Of a stretch of DNA of 13,963 nucleotides, positions 5,866 through 12,962 are shown piece by piece; position 1 is the stretch's first letter, and the number at the start of each line of letters is the position of its first letter. The position numbers and the translations under genes were made by a program. This DNA is from an uncultured Clostridia bacterium (GTDB lineage Bacteria > Bacillota > Clostridia > Oscillospirales > Oscillospiraceae). The stretch covers positions 1 to 13,963 of the forward strand of contig CAMEIU010000038.1 of assembly GCA_945918815.1 (NCBI GenBank). Reading direction: 5' to 3'. The notes under the pieces are model-generated. The model was not told the DNA's origin and searched no databases. It saw only the letters and a program-made list of their open reading frames with translations.

Positions 5866-7140
5866 TTAGTTCAGCCAGCCGGATTCTGGTTTGGAGGTCC
5901 GGCAATAGAGGGGGAAGTCGTTCCGGTCCTGCTCAAAGAGAATCAGGGACTTGCAATCCCGGTACAGCAGGTCCGCCGTGGCGTAGATCAGGCCGTCGTT
6001 GGTGGAGCCCTCCACCGCCAGCAGCTGATCCCGGCTGCCATAGCGGCTGGACTGCATATAGGGGTCCGCCACCAGGAAATAGCCCTTGCCGTCGATCTCC
6101 CGGTAGTCCGCCAGGACCATATAGTGCTCCTGGCTGGTGAAGGCGCCGGATTTCACATGGATGATGGCCAGATAGCCCTTGTTGCCGATCTGGTCGGCCA
6201 GGGTCTCCATGTTGACCTCATCCTTACTGAGAATCTTCGGTCCCAGCAGCTCCGTGCCGTAGCGTTCTTTCTCAAAGCTGTAATAGTACCGGGCGATGCC
6301 CTGGAAATATTCGTTGGGCAGGCCATAGCTGACATGCCAGCTGCCGGCATCGGCATAGTTGGCGGTGATTCTCGGTGTGATCTCCACCATATGATAGGCG
6401 GAAAACACCATGGAAGCACAGGCGCAGCCGCAGCCCCGATCCTGGATGGTCACACCGTTGGGAAAGTCCGGGTCGTTTTTATAGAAGTCAAACTGCTCCC
6501 TGGCCCAGTCCGGGTCCGTCTGGGCAAAATAGTACAGGTGGTCCAGGGTGCCGTCCCGGCCCACGGTGCCCCAATTGCCCTCTTTCACCAGGGTGTACTT
6601 ATACACCGCCTCAATGTCCCAGCGCATTTCCAGGCTGGCCTGGGGCAGGCAGTCGAGAAGGTAGCGGGTCAATTCGTCGATGCAGGGCTCCTTGTCCTCC
6701 AGACCGCAGAACAGGTAGAGGGTCCGCAGCAAGGTGGCCAGATGCTCATCGAAGTAGGTCTCGATCCACTCCCGGGATTCGCCGTCGGCCTTGGGCGGCC
6801 GGACCTGGGTATAGGTGACATACTCATTCTTGGGGAAATTGTCGTTGGAAAACAGGTACCGCTTCACTTCCGTGACATGGTCGTCTGTTTCGCCGGGATA
6901 GACGGCATAGTCCGAATCGTCATACTGCTCGATCACATATCTTGGAATCAGCAAATGGTTGAACTCCACATCGCCGATCTGGAACTTGCCGTCCCCCAGG
7001 ACCTTGGGAAGCTGGACCTTCGCCAGAAGGCTGTCCGTCTGGGCCGTGCCCTTGGCGCTGGCGGAGAACGCGCAGATCAGGCAGACCGCCAGGCACAAAG
7101 CCGCGCGGAGCAGCCATTTGAAATTGGAACGCTTCTGCAT
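5866..7140 (-). CDS. Secreted C39-like (papain fold) cysteine peptidase domain protein
   Basis: A 424-residue exported protein with a signal peptide (LLRAALCLAVCLICAFSASAKG, about 10-31). The C-terminal half resembles the Peptidase_C39_2 family: a Gln/Cys motif QDRGCGCACASMV (233-245, probable nucleophile Cys237), His339 in EHYMVL and Asp359 in VADPY. The Cys, His and Asp are in the right order and at the right spacing. The region from about 32 to 225 is helical, includes a Cys pair, and is not recognised. The common GCGP sequence is here GCGC, followed by a third Cys. ATG at 7140 is chosen over the GTG at 7146 because AGGAG lies 8 bases from the ATG but only 2 from the GTG. The gene sits between a small lipoprotein and a membrane-anchored protein in the same operon. 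The substrate is unknown; a peptide or peptidoglycan stem is plausible. Confidence 0.75.
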   Translation of the reverse strand: MQKRSNFKWLLRAALCLAVCLICAFSASAKGTAQTDSLLAKVQLPKVLGDGKFQIGDVEFNHLLIPRYVIEQYDDSDYAVYPGETDDHVTEVKRYLFSNDNFPKNEYVTYTQVRPPKADGESREWIETYFDEHLATLLRTLYLFCGLEDKEPCIDELTRYLLDCLPQASLEMRWDIEAVYKYTLVKEGNWGTVGRDGTLDHLYYFAQTDPDWAREQFDFYKNDPDFPNGVTIQDRGCGCACASMVFSAYHMVEITPRITANYADAGSWHVSYGLPNEYFQGIARYYYSFEKERYGTELLGPKILSKDEVNMETLADQIGNKGYLAIIHVKSGAFTSQEHYMVLADYREIDGKGYFLVADPYMQSSRYGSRDQLLAVEGSTNDGLIYATADLLYRDCKSLILFEQDRNDFPLYCRTSKPESGWLN

Positions 7141-7163
7141 ATGCACGGCTCCTTTCTCCCTGG

Positions 7164-7454
7164 TCAGTTTGGATTCTCCATGACGTCGTAAATGGATTCG
7201 CTGCCGTCGGTGTCGCGGTAGGTGTAGACCGTGAAGCCGTCGTAATACAGCTCGCCGTCCTCGCCCTCGCCCAGGCAGGAGGAGGCGTATAAGCTGTCGT
7301 TGGGCTCGCCGATGGCCTCATAGAGCGCCTCCACGTCGCTGTCGATCAAAGCCTGGGCCTGCTCCAACGGGGTGCCGCTGGCGCCCTTCCCGCAGGCGGA
7401 TAAGAGCAGGCAGAGAGTCAAAACTGCCGCAAGAAATGTTGAAATCTTTTTCAT
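7164..7454 (-). CDS. Small lipoprotein with SC...DG...YTYxDxDG motif
   Basis: A 96-residue lipoprotein: signal peptide with lipobox LSAC (Cys21), then one compact domain. It closely matches the C-terminal domain of the lipoprotein at 12963-13403: here DVEALYEAIGEP, SSCLGEGEDGELYYDGF and VYTYRDTDG, there DVSALYKAIGEP, ASCAGDGDDGILEYDGF and VFTYREPDG. The pattern also recalls the N-terminal half of the protein at 12441-12950. The ATG at 7454 is chosen for its GGAGGA ribosome binding site and lipoprotein signal; a longer frame upstream runs through a palindromic repeat and is not credible. It is the first gene of a four-gene operon with the C39-like protein. The function is unknown. Confidence 0.85.
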   Translation of the reverse strand: MKKISTFLAAVLTLCLLLSACGKGASGTPLEQAQALIDSDVEALYEAIGEPNDSLYASSCLGEGEDGELYYDGFTVYTYRDTDGSESIYDVMENPN

Positions 7455-7475
7455 TGGAATTCCTCCATTGTTTTG

Positions 7476-7543
7476 CTGCACCCTCGTGCCCCATGCGGGC
7501 GGCTGATAGCCGCCCCTACAGAGGGGGGCACGGGGGTTGTGCA
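7476..7543. repeat. Compound palindromic repeat between dltX and the lipoprotein operon
   Basis: A central hairpin GGGCGGC-TGATA-GCCGCCC, followed by CCTACAG, belongs to the same family as the other GTAGGGGCGGC repeats. Around it is an outer inverted repeat: TGCAC and CGTGCCCC on the left pair with GGGGCACG and GTGCA on the right. Together they would fold into a long stem of about 68 bases. It separates the dlt genes from the next operon and has no clear T tract, so termination is uncertain. Confidence 0.6.
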
Positions 7544-7548
7544 AATCA

Positions 7549-7677
7549 TTAAAACTCGCTGTATACAAAGGCCACGCTGTCGCCGTCCAGGAACAGCCAG
7601 GTTACGAAGATGGCGGCCAGGATCAGCCCATAGAGCAGGGCGCGGAGATACCATTTTTCAAAAATCTGCGCCTTCAT
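7549..7677 (-). CDS. dltX: DltX microprotein, carrier of the acyl-shuttle hexapeptide
   Basis: A 42-residue protein with a basic N-terminus (MKAQIFEKWYLR), a single membrane helix (about 12-30) and the C-terminal hexapeptide FVYSEF (37-42). DltX proteins have exactly this layout and end in FIYNEF-like sequences. In the Dlt pathway the tyrosine of the hexapeptide (here Tyr39) receives D-alanine from DltB and passes it to the serine of DltD. The ATG at 7677 has GGAG 6 bases upstream and lies inside the last codons of dltD, so the two genes overlap by 20 bases and are probably translationally coupled. A longer frame starting at 7767 in the dltD coding region is rejected because it lacks a signal for initiation. 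In many Bacilli dltX comes before dltA, so its place at the end is notable. Confidence 0.85.
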   Translation of the reverse strand: MKAQIFEKWYLRALLYGLILAAIFVTWLFLDGDSVAFVYSEF

Positions 7678-8866
7678 CCGCTCCACAAAATGAGACAATC
7701 GCCCGGTCAACTTCCAGCCACCCCTTCCAGCCAAGATGCATGGTGTCGCACAAAAAGTACGGCTCATATTCGTATTCCGTCAAATCCAGCAATTTCACGT
7801 TCCCATATTCCGCCACGATGTCCCGGACCTTTTCATAGTAGACCGCCCGGGATTGGGCGTCGAAGCCGGTGTAGTCGTTCCAGCTGCCGTGCATGGGTAC
7901 ATGGACGAACAGGACCTCCAGCTCCTTGGCCTGGCAGAGCTCCAACAGGCACTGGAGGTCGTCATACTCCGGCGATTCTTCGTAGCTGAGGCCCGCGTCC
8001 TTCCCGGCCTGCAGCTCCAGCTTCCGGCCGATGTAGGTGCTGTAGTAAGCGTCCTGCATATAAAAATCGTTGTTGGTGACCATTTCCGCCGCCTGATCCA
8101 GGGCGGCCTGTTCCTCGGTTTCCCAGTCGATGGGCCGGATCTCGGCCTCCACATCCGCATAGCCCTTCATGACCTTGCGGGCGGAAACCAGATCCTTGGT
8201 GTCCAGCAGCCACTGAGACAGGGCGGCATAGGGCCGGAGCAACGCGGCCGCCACGCCATTTTCCGACGCTTCGGCCTGGGTCAGAAGACCGGCGGCGGTG
8301 TACTTCTGCAAATTCCCGCCGTAGATTTCCTGATACTGCCCGATCAGGGTCTGCACCCGCTCCGAGAGATACTGCTTGATGGAATCGGGAATGGTCTCGT
8401 CCCCGAGCATGGACAGAACCTGCTGCTCGGAGAAGTTCGCCATGAACAGATCCGGCGCGATGCCGCCCGCCACATAGGACTGGGGCGCGGTGATCAAAAC
8501 CACCTTCTGGCCCCGCAGGGCTTCGCCGGAGGCGGCGATGCTCAAGGCGTGGACCAGAGACTGGCAGGAGCCCCGTCCCACCAGGTCCACCTGAAAGCCG
8601 CAGCGTTGATCCGCAAAAAAGTTGGCCGGATGGGTACAGATATCCGTGGTTTTCAGTTCGCTGGAGCCATAGATCAGCAGGGTGTCCGGCTCTGCCGCCG
8701 CCTGGGCCACCAGATATTCGCCGGTGATCTTCTCGGTGACCTCCGGGTCGCTGCCGATGGAATCCGGGTAGTCCGGCATGGTCCGGGAGACCGCCATCCG
8801 CACGGCCGCCAGGGCCAGAACCGCCGCGGCCAGGCAGCCAACCGCCGCCAGGAGCTTCTTTCCCAT
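7658..8866 (-). CDS. dltD: DltD, final D-alanine transferase of teichoic acid D-alanylation
   Basis: A 402-residue protein with one N-terminal membrane anchor (about 4-22) and an outer SGNH-type domain. The serine motif is YGSSEL (66-71) and the Asp/His motif is DTMHLGWKGW (374-383, Asp374 and His377); both are hallmarks of DltD. Further family segments are PQSYV (128-132), NNDFYMQDAYY (265-275) and HGSWNDYTGF (326-335). DltD takes D-alanine from the DltX tyrosine and esterifies teichoic acid, lowering the negative charge of the envelope. The ATG at 8866 follows the dltC stop by 4 bases, with GGAG inside the end of dltC. Its end overlaps dltX. The length is normal for the family and the catalytic residues are in place. 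Confidence 0.93.
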   Translation of the reverse strand: MGKKLLAAVGCLAAAVLALAAVRMAVSRTMPDYPDSIGSDPEVTEKITGEYLVAQAAAEPDTLLIYGSSELKTTDICTHPANFFADQRCGFQVDLVGRGSCQSLVHALSIAASGEALRGQKVVLITAPQSYVAGGIAPDLFMANFSEQQVLSMLGDETIPDSIKQYLSERVQTLIGQYQEIYGGNLQKYTAAGLLTQAEASENGVAAALLRPYAALSQWLLDTKDLVSARKVMKGYADVEAEIRPIDWETEEQAALDQAAEMVTNNDFYMQDAYYSTYIGRKLELQAGKDAGLSYEESPEYDDLQCLLELCQAKELEVLFVHVPMHGSWNDYTGFDAQSRAVYYEKVRDIVAEYGNVKLLDLTEYEYEPYFLCDTMHLGWKGWLEVDRAIVSFCGADEGADF

Positions 8867-8870
8867 GGGA

Positions 8871-9089
8871 TTACTCCGCCAGCGCGGCCAGCTTGGCCGG
8901 GGTGGAGACGGCGGAACGGTCCAGATCGGCCACGTCCAGGGTCACGCCCTCCCCTTCCAGGGCCACCAAAAGCTGCACCAGGCCGAAGGAGTCCAGAACG
9001 CCTTCCTCAAACAGCTCCGTATCGGGCGCAATCTCGCCCTCGTCGGCGCCGACGATCTCATTTAAAATCCCAATGATTTTCTCTACCAT
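8871..9089 (-). CDS. dltC: DltC, D-alanyl carrier protein
   Basis: A 72-residue acyl-carrier-type protein, slightly shorter than the usual 78 or so. The phosphopantetheine site is LDSFGLVQLLV (32-42) with Ser34, which is the DltC form of the motif. DltA loads D-alanine on the cofactor thiol and DltC presents it to DltB at the inner face of the membrane. The ATG at 9089 is 12 bases after the dltB stop, with an AGGAGG ribosome binding site that overlaps the stop codon. The neighbours dltB and dltD leave the assignment in little doubt. Confidence 0.95.
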   Translation of the reverse strand: MVEKIIGILNEIVGADEGEIAPDTELFEEGVLDSFGLVQLLVALEGEGVTLDVADLDRSAVSTPAKLAALAE

Positions 9090-9101
9090 ATCAAATTCCT
9101 C

Positions 9102-10227
9102 CTAAAAAAGTCTGCCGGAAAAGATCAGCAGTCCAAAGCCAAACAGATGGAAGGTGATCACCGTCATGAGCAGCCTGGGCAGGGGCCGCTTTTTCAGCTT
9201 CTTGAACGCTTTCCACTTGGTGTCCAGGATCTCGTTGACGGCCATCAGAACGCCGTGGTAGATGCCGTAGACCAGATAGAACCAGGTCAGGCCGTGCCAC
9301 AGGCCCATGAGGGTCATGGTGATGAAATAGCCCACATAGGAGCTGGTCCGCTGTCCCCGGAACCACTTGCCCCGCAAAGCCGCCATGCAGAAGCGGGTGT
9401 AGACATAGTCCCGGAGCCAGGTGCCAGCGGGACCAGAAGTCCTTCATGTCCACGCTTTTGAACGGCTGGTTGAAGTTCTCCGGCAACTTGACGCCGAAGA
9501 CATAGGCCGTGCCGATGGCCATGCGGCTGTAACCGGCAAAGTTGAAGAACATGAACAGGGTATAGCCGTAGAGGTAGCTCCAGGTGGCCAGGAATCCGGT
9601 CTCCGGCAGCCTGGCAAGCCACAGCTCCCAGATGAGATTGCCCAGAACGAAGTTATAGAACGCGCCGGTCATGAGCTTCCAGACGCCCAGACGCAGCAGC
9701 TCGTAGTATGCTTCGCCGCTTCTCTCCTGGTGCAGATCCTTGGCAAACCGCCGGTAGCGGTCGATGGGGCCGGAGGAAACGGAGGGAAAGAACAGCAGAA
9801 AATAGCTGAAATCCAGCAGGGACAGTTCCTTGATATGGCCGTCGCAGATCTCAATCAGCACCTGGGCGGCGCGGAAGGTCATATAGCTGACGCCCAGCAG
9901 GGCCAGGATCCGCAGCGGCGGAACCAAGGCGCTGACCTTGACGAGAATCAGCGGCAGCAGGGACAGAAGCAGGAAGATCCACAACACCCACCGCTTGCCG
10001 CAGGTCCGCCGCAGCCGGAGATAGCCGAAGCACAGGGCCGTCTGCAAGGCCCAGAAGCAGAGCAGGCTCAGCCGGGCGGCCCAGGTGTCAAAGGCCGTCA
10101 GAAGCAGCAGAAGCGTGGCAAGGAAGCCGTAGATCCGAAGGGACTTGCCCCGCAGGCCCAATATCGCAGCCGGAATGGAAACCAGGATTAAAATGCCGAA
10201 GAACAGAATGCCGTGATAGGAGTCCAT
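9102..10227 (-). pseudogene. dltB: dltB, disrupted by an apparent 14-base deletion with frameshift
   Basis: DltB is the MBOAT that moves D-alanine from DltC to the outer shuttle. Residues 1-269 are normal: many membrane segments, FFPSVSSGPIDRY (146-158), FMFFNFAGYSRMAIG (225-239) and DFWSRWH (263-269). The next base (9420) leads directly into WLRDYVYTRF in a different frame (from 9419). Related MBOATs have five residues between His and Trp (ISLSL in the one at 2531-3871); here only one base remains, so 14 bases are missing. The second half (9419-9102) holds the catalytic-histidine motif GLWHG and ends normally. The shifted frame stays open to 9091 by chance but encodes unrelated sequence, giving a 378-residue product without the active site. 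The start ATG at 10227 has AGGAGG. A true mutation or an assembly error are both possible. Confidence 0.85.
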
Positions 10228-10242
10228 GGAACGCCTCCTGCC

Positions 10243-11742
10243 TTAAAGCGTGGCGGCCAAAGCCTTTTTATCGACCTTGCCGTTGGTGTTCAGCGGGAAC
10301 GCGTCCACCACCACGAATTTTCGGGGAATCATATAGGACGGCAGCGTCTTCGCCAACGCGGCCTTGATCTTTTTCGACCGCTGCAAAGACGGCAGCCCGT
10401 CCGGCGCCTCCAGCAGCAGGAAGGCCGTCAAAGCGGTGACCTTGCCGTCGGTCAGCACCGGCAGCACGGCCGCCCGGGCCACGTTCTCCACTCGGGTCAG
10501 ATTGTTCTCCACGTCCTCCAGCTCCACCCGGAAGCCGTTGAGCTTCACCTGTCCGTCCAGACGGCCCAGATAGTAGATGAGACCCTGGTCTATCAAGCAC
10601 AGGTCGCCCGTGTGATAGCCCCGCTTGCCCGTGGCTTCATCCAGGAAGAAGGCCTTTTCATTCAATTCCGGCCGCTTGAAATAGCCGGGGCTGACGCTGT
10701 CGCCGATCAAAAGCAGCTCGCCCGCCTCGCCCGCAGACAAAGTCTTCCCTTCCCGGTCCACAATCCGGGCCTCCACGTTCTCAAAGGCATAGCCGATGGG
10801 CACCGGTCTGGAATCTTTCAGCATGGCGGGAAGCACCTGAGCTGCCGTCACCAGCACCGTGGCCTCCGTGGGGCCATAGGCGTTGAGCACCGGCACGCTG
10901 GGGAACCGCTCGAACATCTGGCCGCACAGCTTTTTGGTCAGCACCTCGCCGCAGAAGACGAAGCCCCGGACTTTGGGCAGCAGCGCCCGGCAGAACTGCT
11001 CCGACTGGACGCAGATCTCCGCCAGGGAAGGGGTGGAGACCCAGAAATCAATGTCGGATTCCCGCAGGGCCGCGAACAGCCGCTTGGGATCGTTGAGGGT
11101 CTGCTTGTCCACGGTGTAGAGCGTCATGCCGCGGCTCAAGGCATAGTACAGGGCGCAGACCGACACATCGAAGGAATAGGAAATTTCATTTAAAAACACG
11201 CCGCCGTCCAGGTCCAGGTCGAACCAGGGGGCCACACCCTGTCGGAAGGCTGCAATGTTGGCCGCGGTGATCTGCACGCCCTTTGGTTTTCCGGTGGAGC
11301 CGGAGGTGAAGAGCATATAGGCCACGTCCTCCGGCCGGATCCAGGTCTCCCGGCAGGCTTCGCCGGGGCCGTCCAGGATCTGCCGCAAGGCCGCGCCGTC
11401 CAATACGGTCTCCGCCGCCAGGCCCAGACCGTACAGGTCCACGATCAGCTTGGGCTGCACTTCCTCCGCAATCTGCCGCACCCGCTCCGGCGGGAAGGTG
11501 GTATCCACCGGCACATAGCCCCGACCCGCCTTCAGGCAGCCGAACAGGACAGCGGGAATGGATAGTTCTTTATGTCCATAGAGCAGCACCGGCGTCCGGT
11601 CCGCTCCGAAGGTTTTCAATAAATACGCCGCAAAGGCGTTGGATTGCCGCTCCAATTCCGCAAAGCTGAGAGAATCAGCTCCATAAATCAGCGCAGTCCG
11701 GTCCGTTTTGGCGTAGTTGGAAAGTGATTCCAGAATAAACAT
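10243..11742 (-). CDS. dltA: DltA, D-alanine--D-alanyl carrier protein ligase
   Basis: A 499-residue member of the adenylate-forming family that activates D-alanine with ATP and loads it on DltC. Core motifs: P-loop LFTSGSTGKPKG (144-155), FCGE (263-266) with the pocket cysteine Cys264 typical of DltA, NAYGPTEATV (287-296), GYHTGDL (375-381), GRLDGQVKLNGFRVEL (393-408) and the C-terminal catalytic lysine in NGKVDKK (Lys489). The ATG at 11742 is chosen because AAGGAGG lies 7 bases upstream and the protein then begins as DltA usually does (MFILESLSNYA). An in-frame extension to 11820 would translate a palindromic repeat and is rejected. The dltB start is 15 bases after its stop. No strong promoter is visible in the 117-base gap upstream, so the gene may depend on read-through. 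Confidence 0.95.
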   Translation of the reverse strand: MFILESLSNYAKTDRTALIYGADSLSFAELERQSNAFAAYLLKTFGADRTPVLLYGHKELSIPAVLFGCLKAGRGYVPVDTTFPPERVRQIAEEVQPKLIVDLYGLGLAAETVLDGAALRQILDGPGEACRETWIRPEDVAYMLFTSGSTGKPKGVQITAANIAAFRQGVAPWFDLDLDGGVFLNEISYSFDVSVCALYYALSRGMTLYTVDKQTLNDPKRLFAALRESDIDFWVSTPSLAEICVQSEQFCRALLPKVRGFVFCGEVLTKKLCGQMFERFPSVPVLNAYGPTEATVLVTAAQVLPAMLKDSRPVPIGYAFENVEARIVDREGKTLSAGEAGELLLIGDSVSPGYFKRPELNEKAFFLDEATGKRGYHTGDLCLIDQGLIYYLGRLDGQVKLNGFRVELEDVENNLTRVENVARAAVLPVLTDGKVTALTAFLLLEAPDGLPSLQRSKKIKAALAKTLPSYMIPRKFVVVDAFPLNTNGKVDKKALAATL

Positions 11743-11776
11743 CAAGGGCCTCCTTGGATGGCGGATACGAGCGCGT

Positions 11777-11839
11777 CTGTAGGGGCGGCATATATGCCGC
11801 CCGAAAACCTCGATCACCAATATCGGTGCAATCCTACAG
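11777..11839. repeat. Full-length copy of the CTGTAGG palindromic element upstream of dltA
   Basis: Seven-base terminal inverted repeats, CTGTAGG (11777-11783) and CCTACAG (11833-11839), enclose a perfect 20-base palindrome GGGCGGCATATATGCCGCCC (11783-11802) and a second small inverted repeat CACC-AATATC-GGTG (11815-11828). The 63-base unit fills most of the gap upstream of dltA. Compared with the copy at 3930-3961 it has about 31 extra bases in its right half. No target duplication is obvious at the edges. It could affect dltA transcript structure. Confidence 0.7.
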
Positions 11840-11859
11840 TGAAAACAAGGGCGCTGCGC

Positions 11860-12432
11860 TTACGGGCAGGCGGGATAGGCTTCCCGGTCCCATTGGTGGG
11901 TTGCTTCCAGGAAGCTGTCACCGGCCATGCAGTAGCTTGCAATATCATTTTCCGCATAATAGCGGCCGTAGAGTGGGTCCAGGTGATAATAGCTGCCGTC
12001 GATCCTGGCGATGACCCAGGCGTGGTCCACCCATTCGGAGCCGTCGGCGCGGAGGAACTGGCCCTCCACAATGACTGTCTCGCAGCCCATGCGTCTAAGG
12101 AGTACGGCCATCAGGGCCGCTTCCCCATCGCAGGCGCCCCGGCGTTTGGACAGCATGTCCGCCGCCAGTTCTTCCGTCACTTCTTCGGTAAAGCCCTCGG
12201 AGGTGTCCGCCGTGCTGGCCCGGTAGGTGATGGCTTCCGCCACCCAGTCATAGACGGCCCTTACGTTTTCCTCCAGGCTGTTTCCCGTTTCACAGACCTC
12301 TTCCAGTACGGACAGCACATCCGCGTCCAGGGTCTCGTTTCCGGTGGGTTCTCCCGCTGGCACATAGCCGCCGCAGGCCGCCAGCAGAAGCAGCAGCGCC
12401 AACACCGGCGCAAGCCATACACATTTTCTCAT
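11860..12432 (-). CDS. Transglutaminase-like lipoprotein
   Basis: A 190-residue lipoprotein: signal peptide with lipobox LAAC (Cys20), a helical stretch with ADVLSVLEEV and YDWVAEAITYR (37-71), then a transglutaminase-like core. The triad is Cys101 in RRGACDGEAALMAVLLRRMG, His137 in WVDHAWVIARI and Asp152 in YYHLDPLYG. The form is the minimal bacterial one, with no repeat module, unlike the homologue at 3980-5122. The ATG at 12432 with GAGG 7 bases upstream is preferred; a GTG at 12444 overlaps the stop of the upstream gene as GTGA and is the alternative. It is preceded by two small lipoprotein genes and followed by a palindromic repeat and dltA. The substrate is unknown; peptidase or cross-linking activity on the cell surface is likely. 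Confidence 0.85.
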   Translation of the reverse strand: MRKCVWLAPVLALLLLLAACGGYVPAGEPTGNETLDADVLSVLEEVCETGNSLEENVRAVYDWVAEAITYRASTADTSEGFTEEVTEELAADMLSKRRGACDGEAALMAVLLRRMGCETVIVEGQFLRADGSEWVDHAWVIARIDGSYYHLDPLYGRYYAENDIASYCMAGDSFLEATHQWDREAYPACP

Positions 12433-12440
12433 GGGCCGCC

Positions 12441-12950
12441 TCACTCCGCCCGGTGCTCCGCCGTGATGGCGATGGCCTCCACGGTTCCGTCCTTCAGCAG
12501 GAAGTACAGGGAGGCGGGCAAATTCTCAGGGCTGGACACGGGCAGCTCATAGGCAAGCACGCTGCCCGCCTCTTTGCAGTCCGATCCGTAGAGCTTCACA
12601 ATGTCATCCCTGGAGGCCCCCAGGCCCAGGCCCTTGGCGGTCTGCACGTCGCCGGTGCAGTACAGCTCCATGAGCCGGTCGGCGTCGCCGTCGGGATAGG
12701 TATACAAAGTTGCGTCCGCGTAGTCGAAGGTCTTGTCCATGCCCTCATAGACGCAGGAAATGGCCTCGGCATAGTCGTAGTCCTGGCCCAGGAGGGACAG
12801 AATCTCCTCCACCGGCGTTTCTACAGTGACGACGCTGCCATGGACCGTCAGGGACAGATCGTCCGATGTAAAAGAGGCCGAATCGCCGCCGCAGGCGCAC
12901 AGGCCCGCCAGCAGCAGAACGCACAGGGTAAGCGCTGCAATCTTCTTCAT
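12441..12950 (-). CDS. Lipoprotein with two SmpA/BLIP-like half repeats
   Basis: A 169-residue lipoprotein: lipobox LCAC (Cys20), then two related halves. The first (about 33-100) has the pattern VEEILSLLGQDYDYAEAISC and FDYADATLYTYPDGDADRL, shared with the small lipoproteins at 7164-7454 and 12963-13403. The second (about 103-165) has GLGLGASRDDIVKLYGSD, then LYFLLKDGTVEAIAI, which resembles the repeat of small beta-rich proteins of the SmpA/OmlA and beta-lactamase-inhibitor-protein type. That fold match is inference from pattern alone. The ATG at 12950 has AAGGAGAG upstream, overlapping the TAA stop region of the preceding gene. It lies just upstream of a transglutaminase-like lipoprotein gene. 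The function is unknown. Confidence 0.8.
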   Translation of the reverse strand: MKKIAALTLCVLLLAGLCACGGDSASFTSDDLSLTVHGSVVTVETPVEEILSLLGQDYDYAEAISCVYEGMDKTFDYADATLYTYPDGDADRLMELYCTGDVQTAKGLGLGASRDDIVKLYGSDCKEAGSVLAYELPVSSPENLPASLYFLLKDGTVEAIAITAEHRAE

Positions 12951-12962
12951 GGCAAGCTCTCC

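Noticed and set aside
5563..7191. Plus-strand open frame of 542 codons
   Set aside because: It is antisense to the C39-like gene and its neighbour, which have start sites, signal peptide and catalytic motifs. GC-rich third positions on the minus strand leave the opposite frame open. The translation shows no recognisable family and no ribosome binding site was found.
7455..7568. N-terminal extension of the small lipoprotein before MKKIST
   Set aside because: It would cover the palindromic repeat and bury the lipoprotein signal peptide; the ATG at 7454 has its own ribosome binding site.
7736..9076. Plus-strand open frame of 446 codons opposite dltD and dltC
   Set aside because: It is antisense to two clearly identified genes and has no recognisable motif.
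9091..9420. Shifted frame at the end of dltB as a genuine alternative C-terminus
   Set aside because: The translation is Gly/Pro/His-rich without membrane segments, whereas the other frame continues the MBOAT family sequence including GLWHG. The open frame is a chance result of GC-rich DNA.
11743..11820. N-terminal extension of DltA by 26 residues
   Set aside because: The extension is translated from the palindromic repeat and has Arg-rich sequence not typical of DltA, while the ATG at 11742 has a well-placed AAGGAGG.
11800..11859. Promoter for the dlt genes (TTGTTT with GATATT, spacing 18)
   Set aside because: Both boxes match the consensus poorly, and the region is mostly a palindromic repeat. 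Read-through from the upstream operon is as likely.
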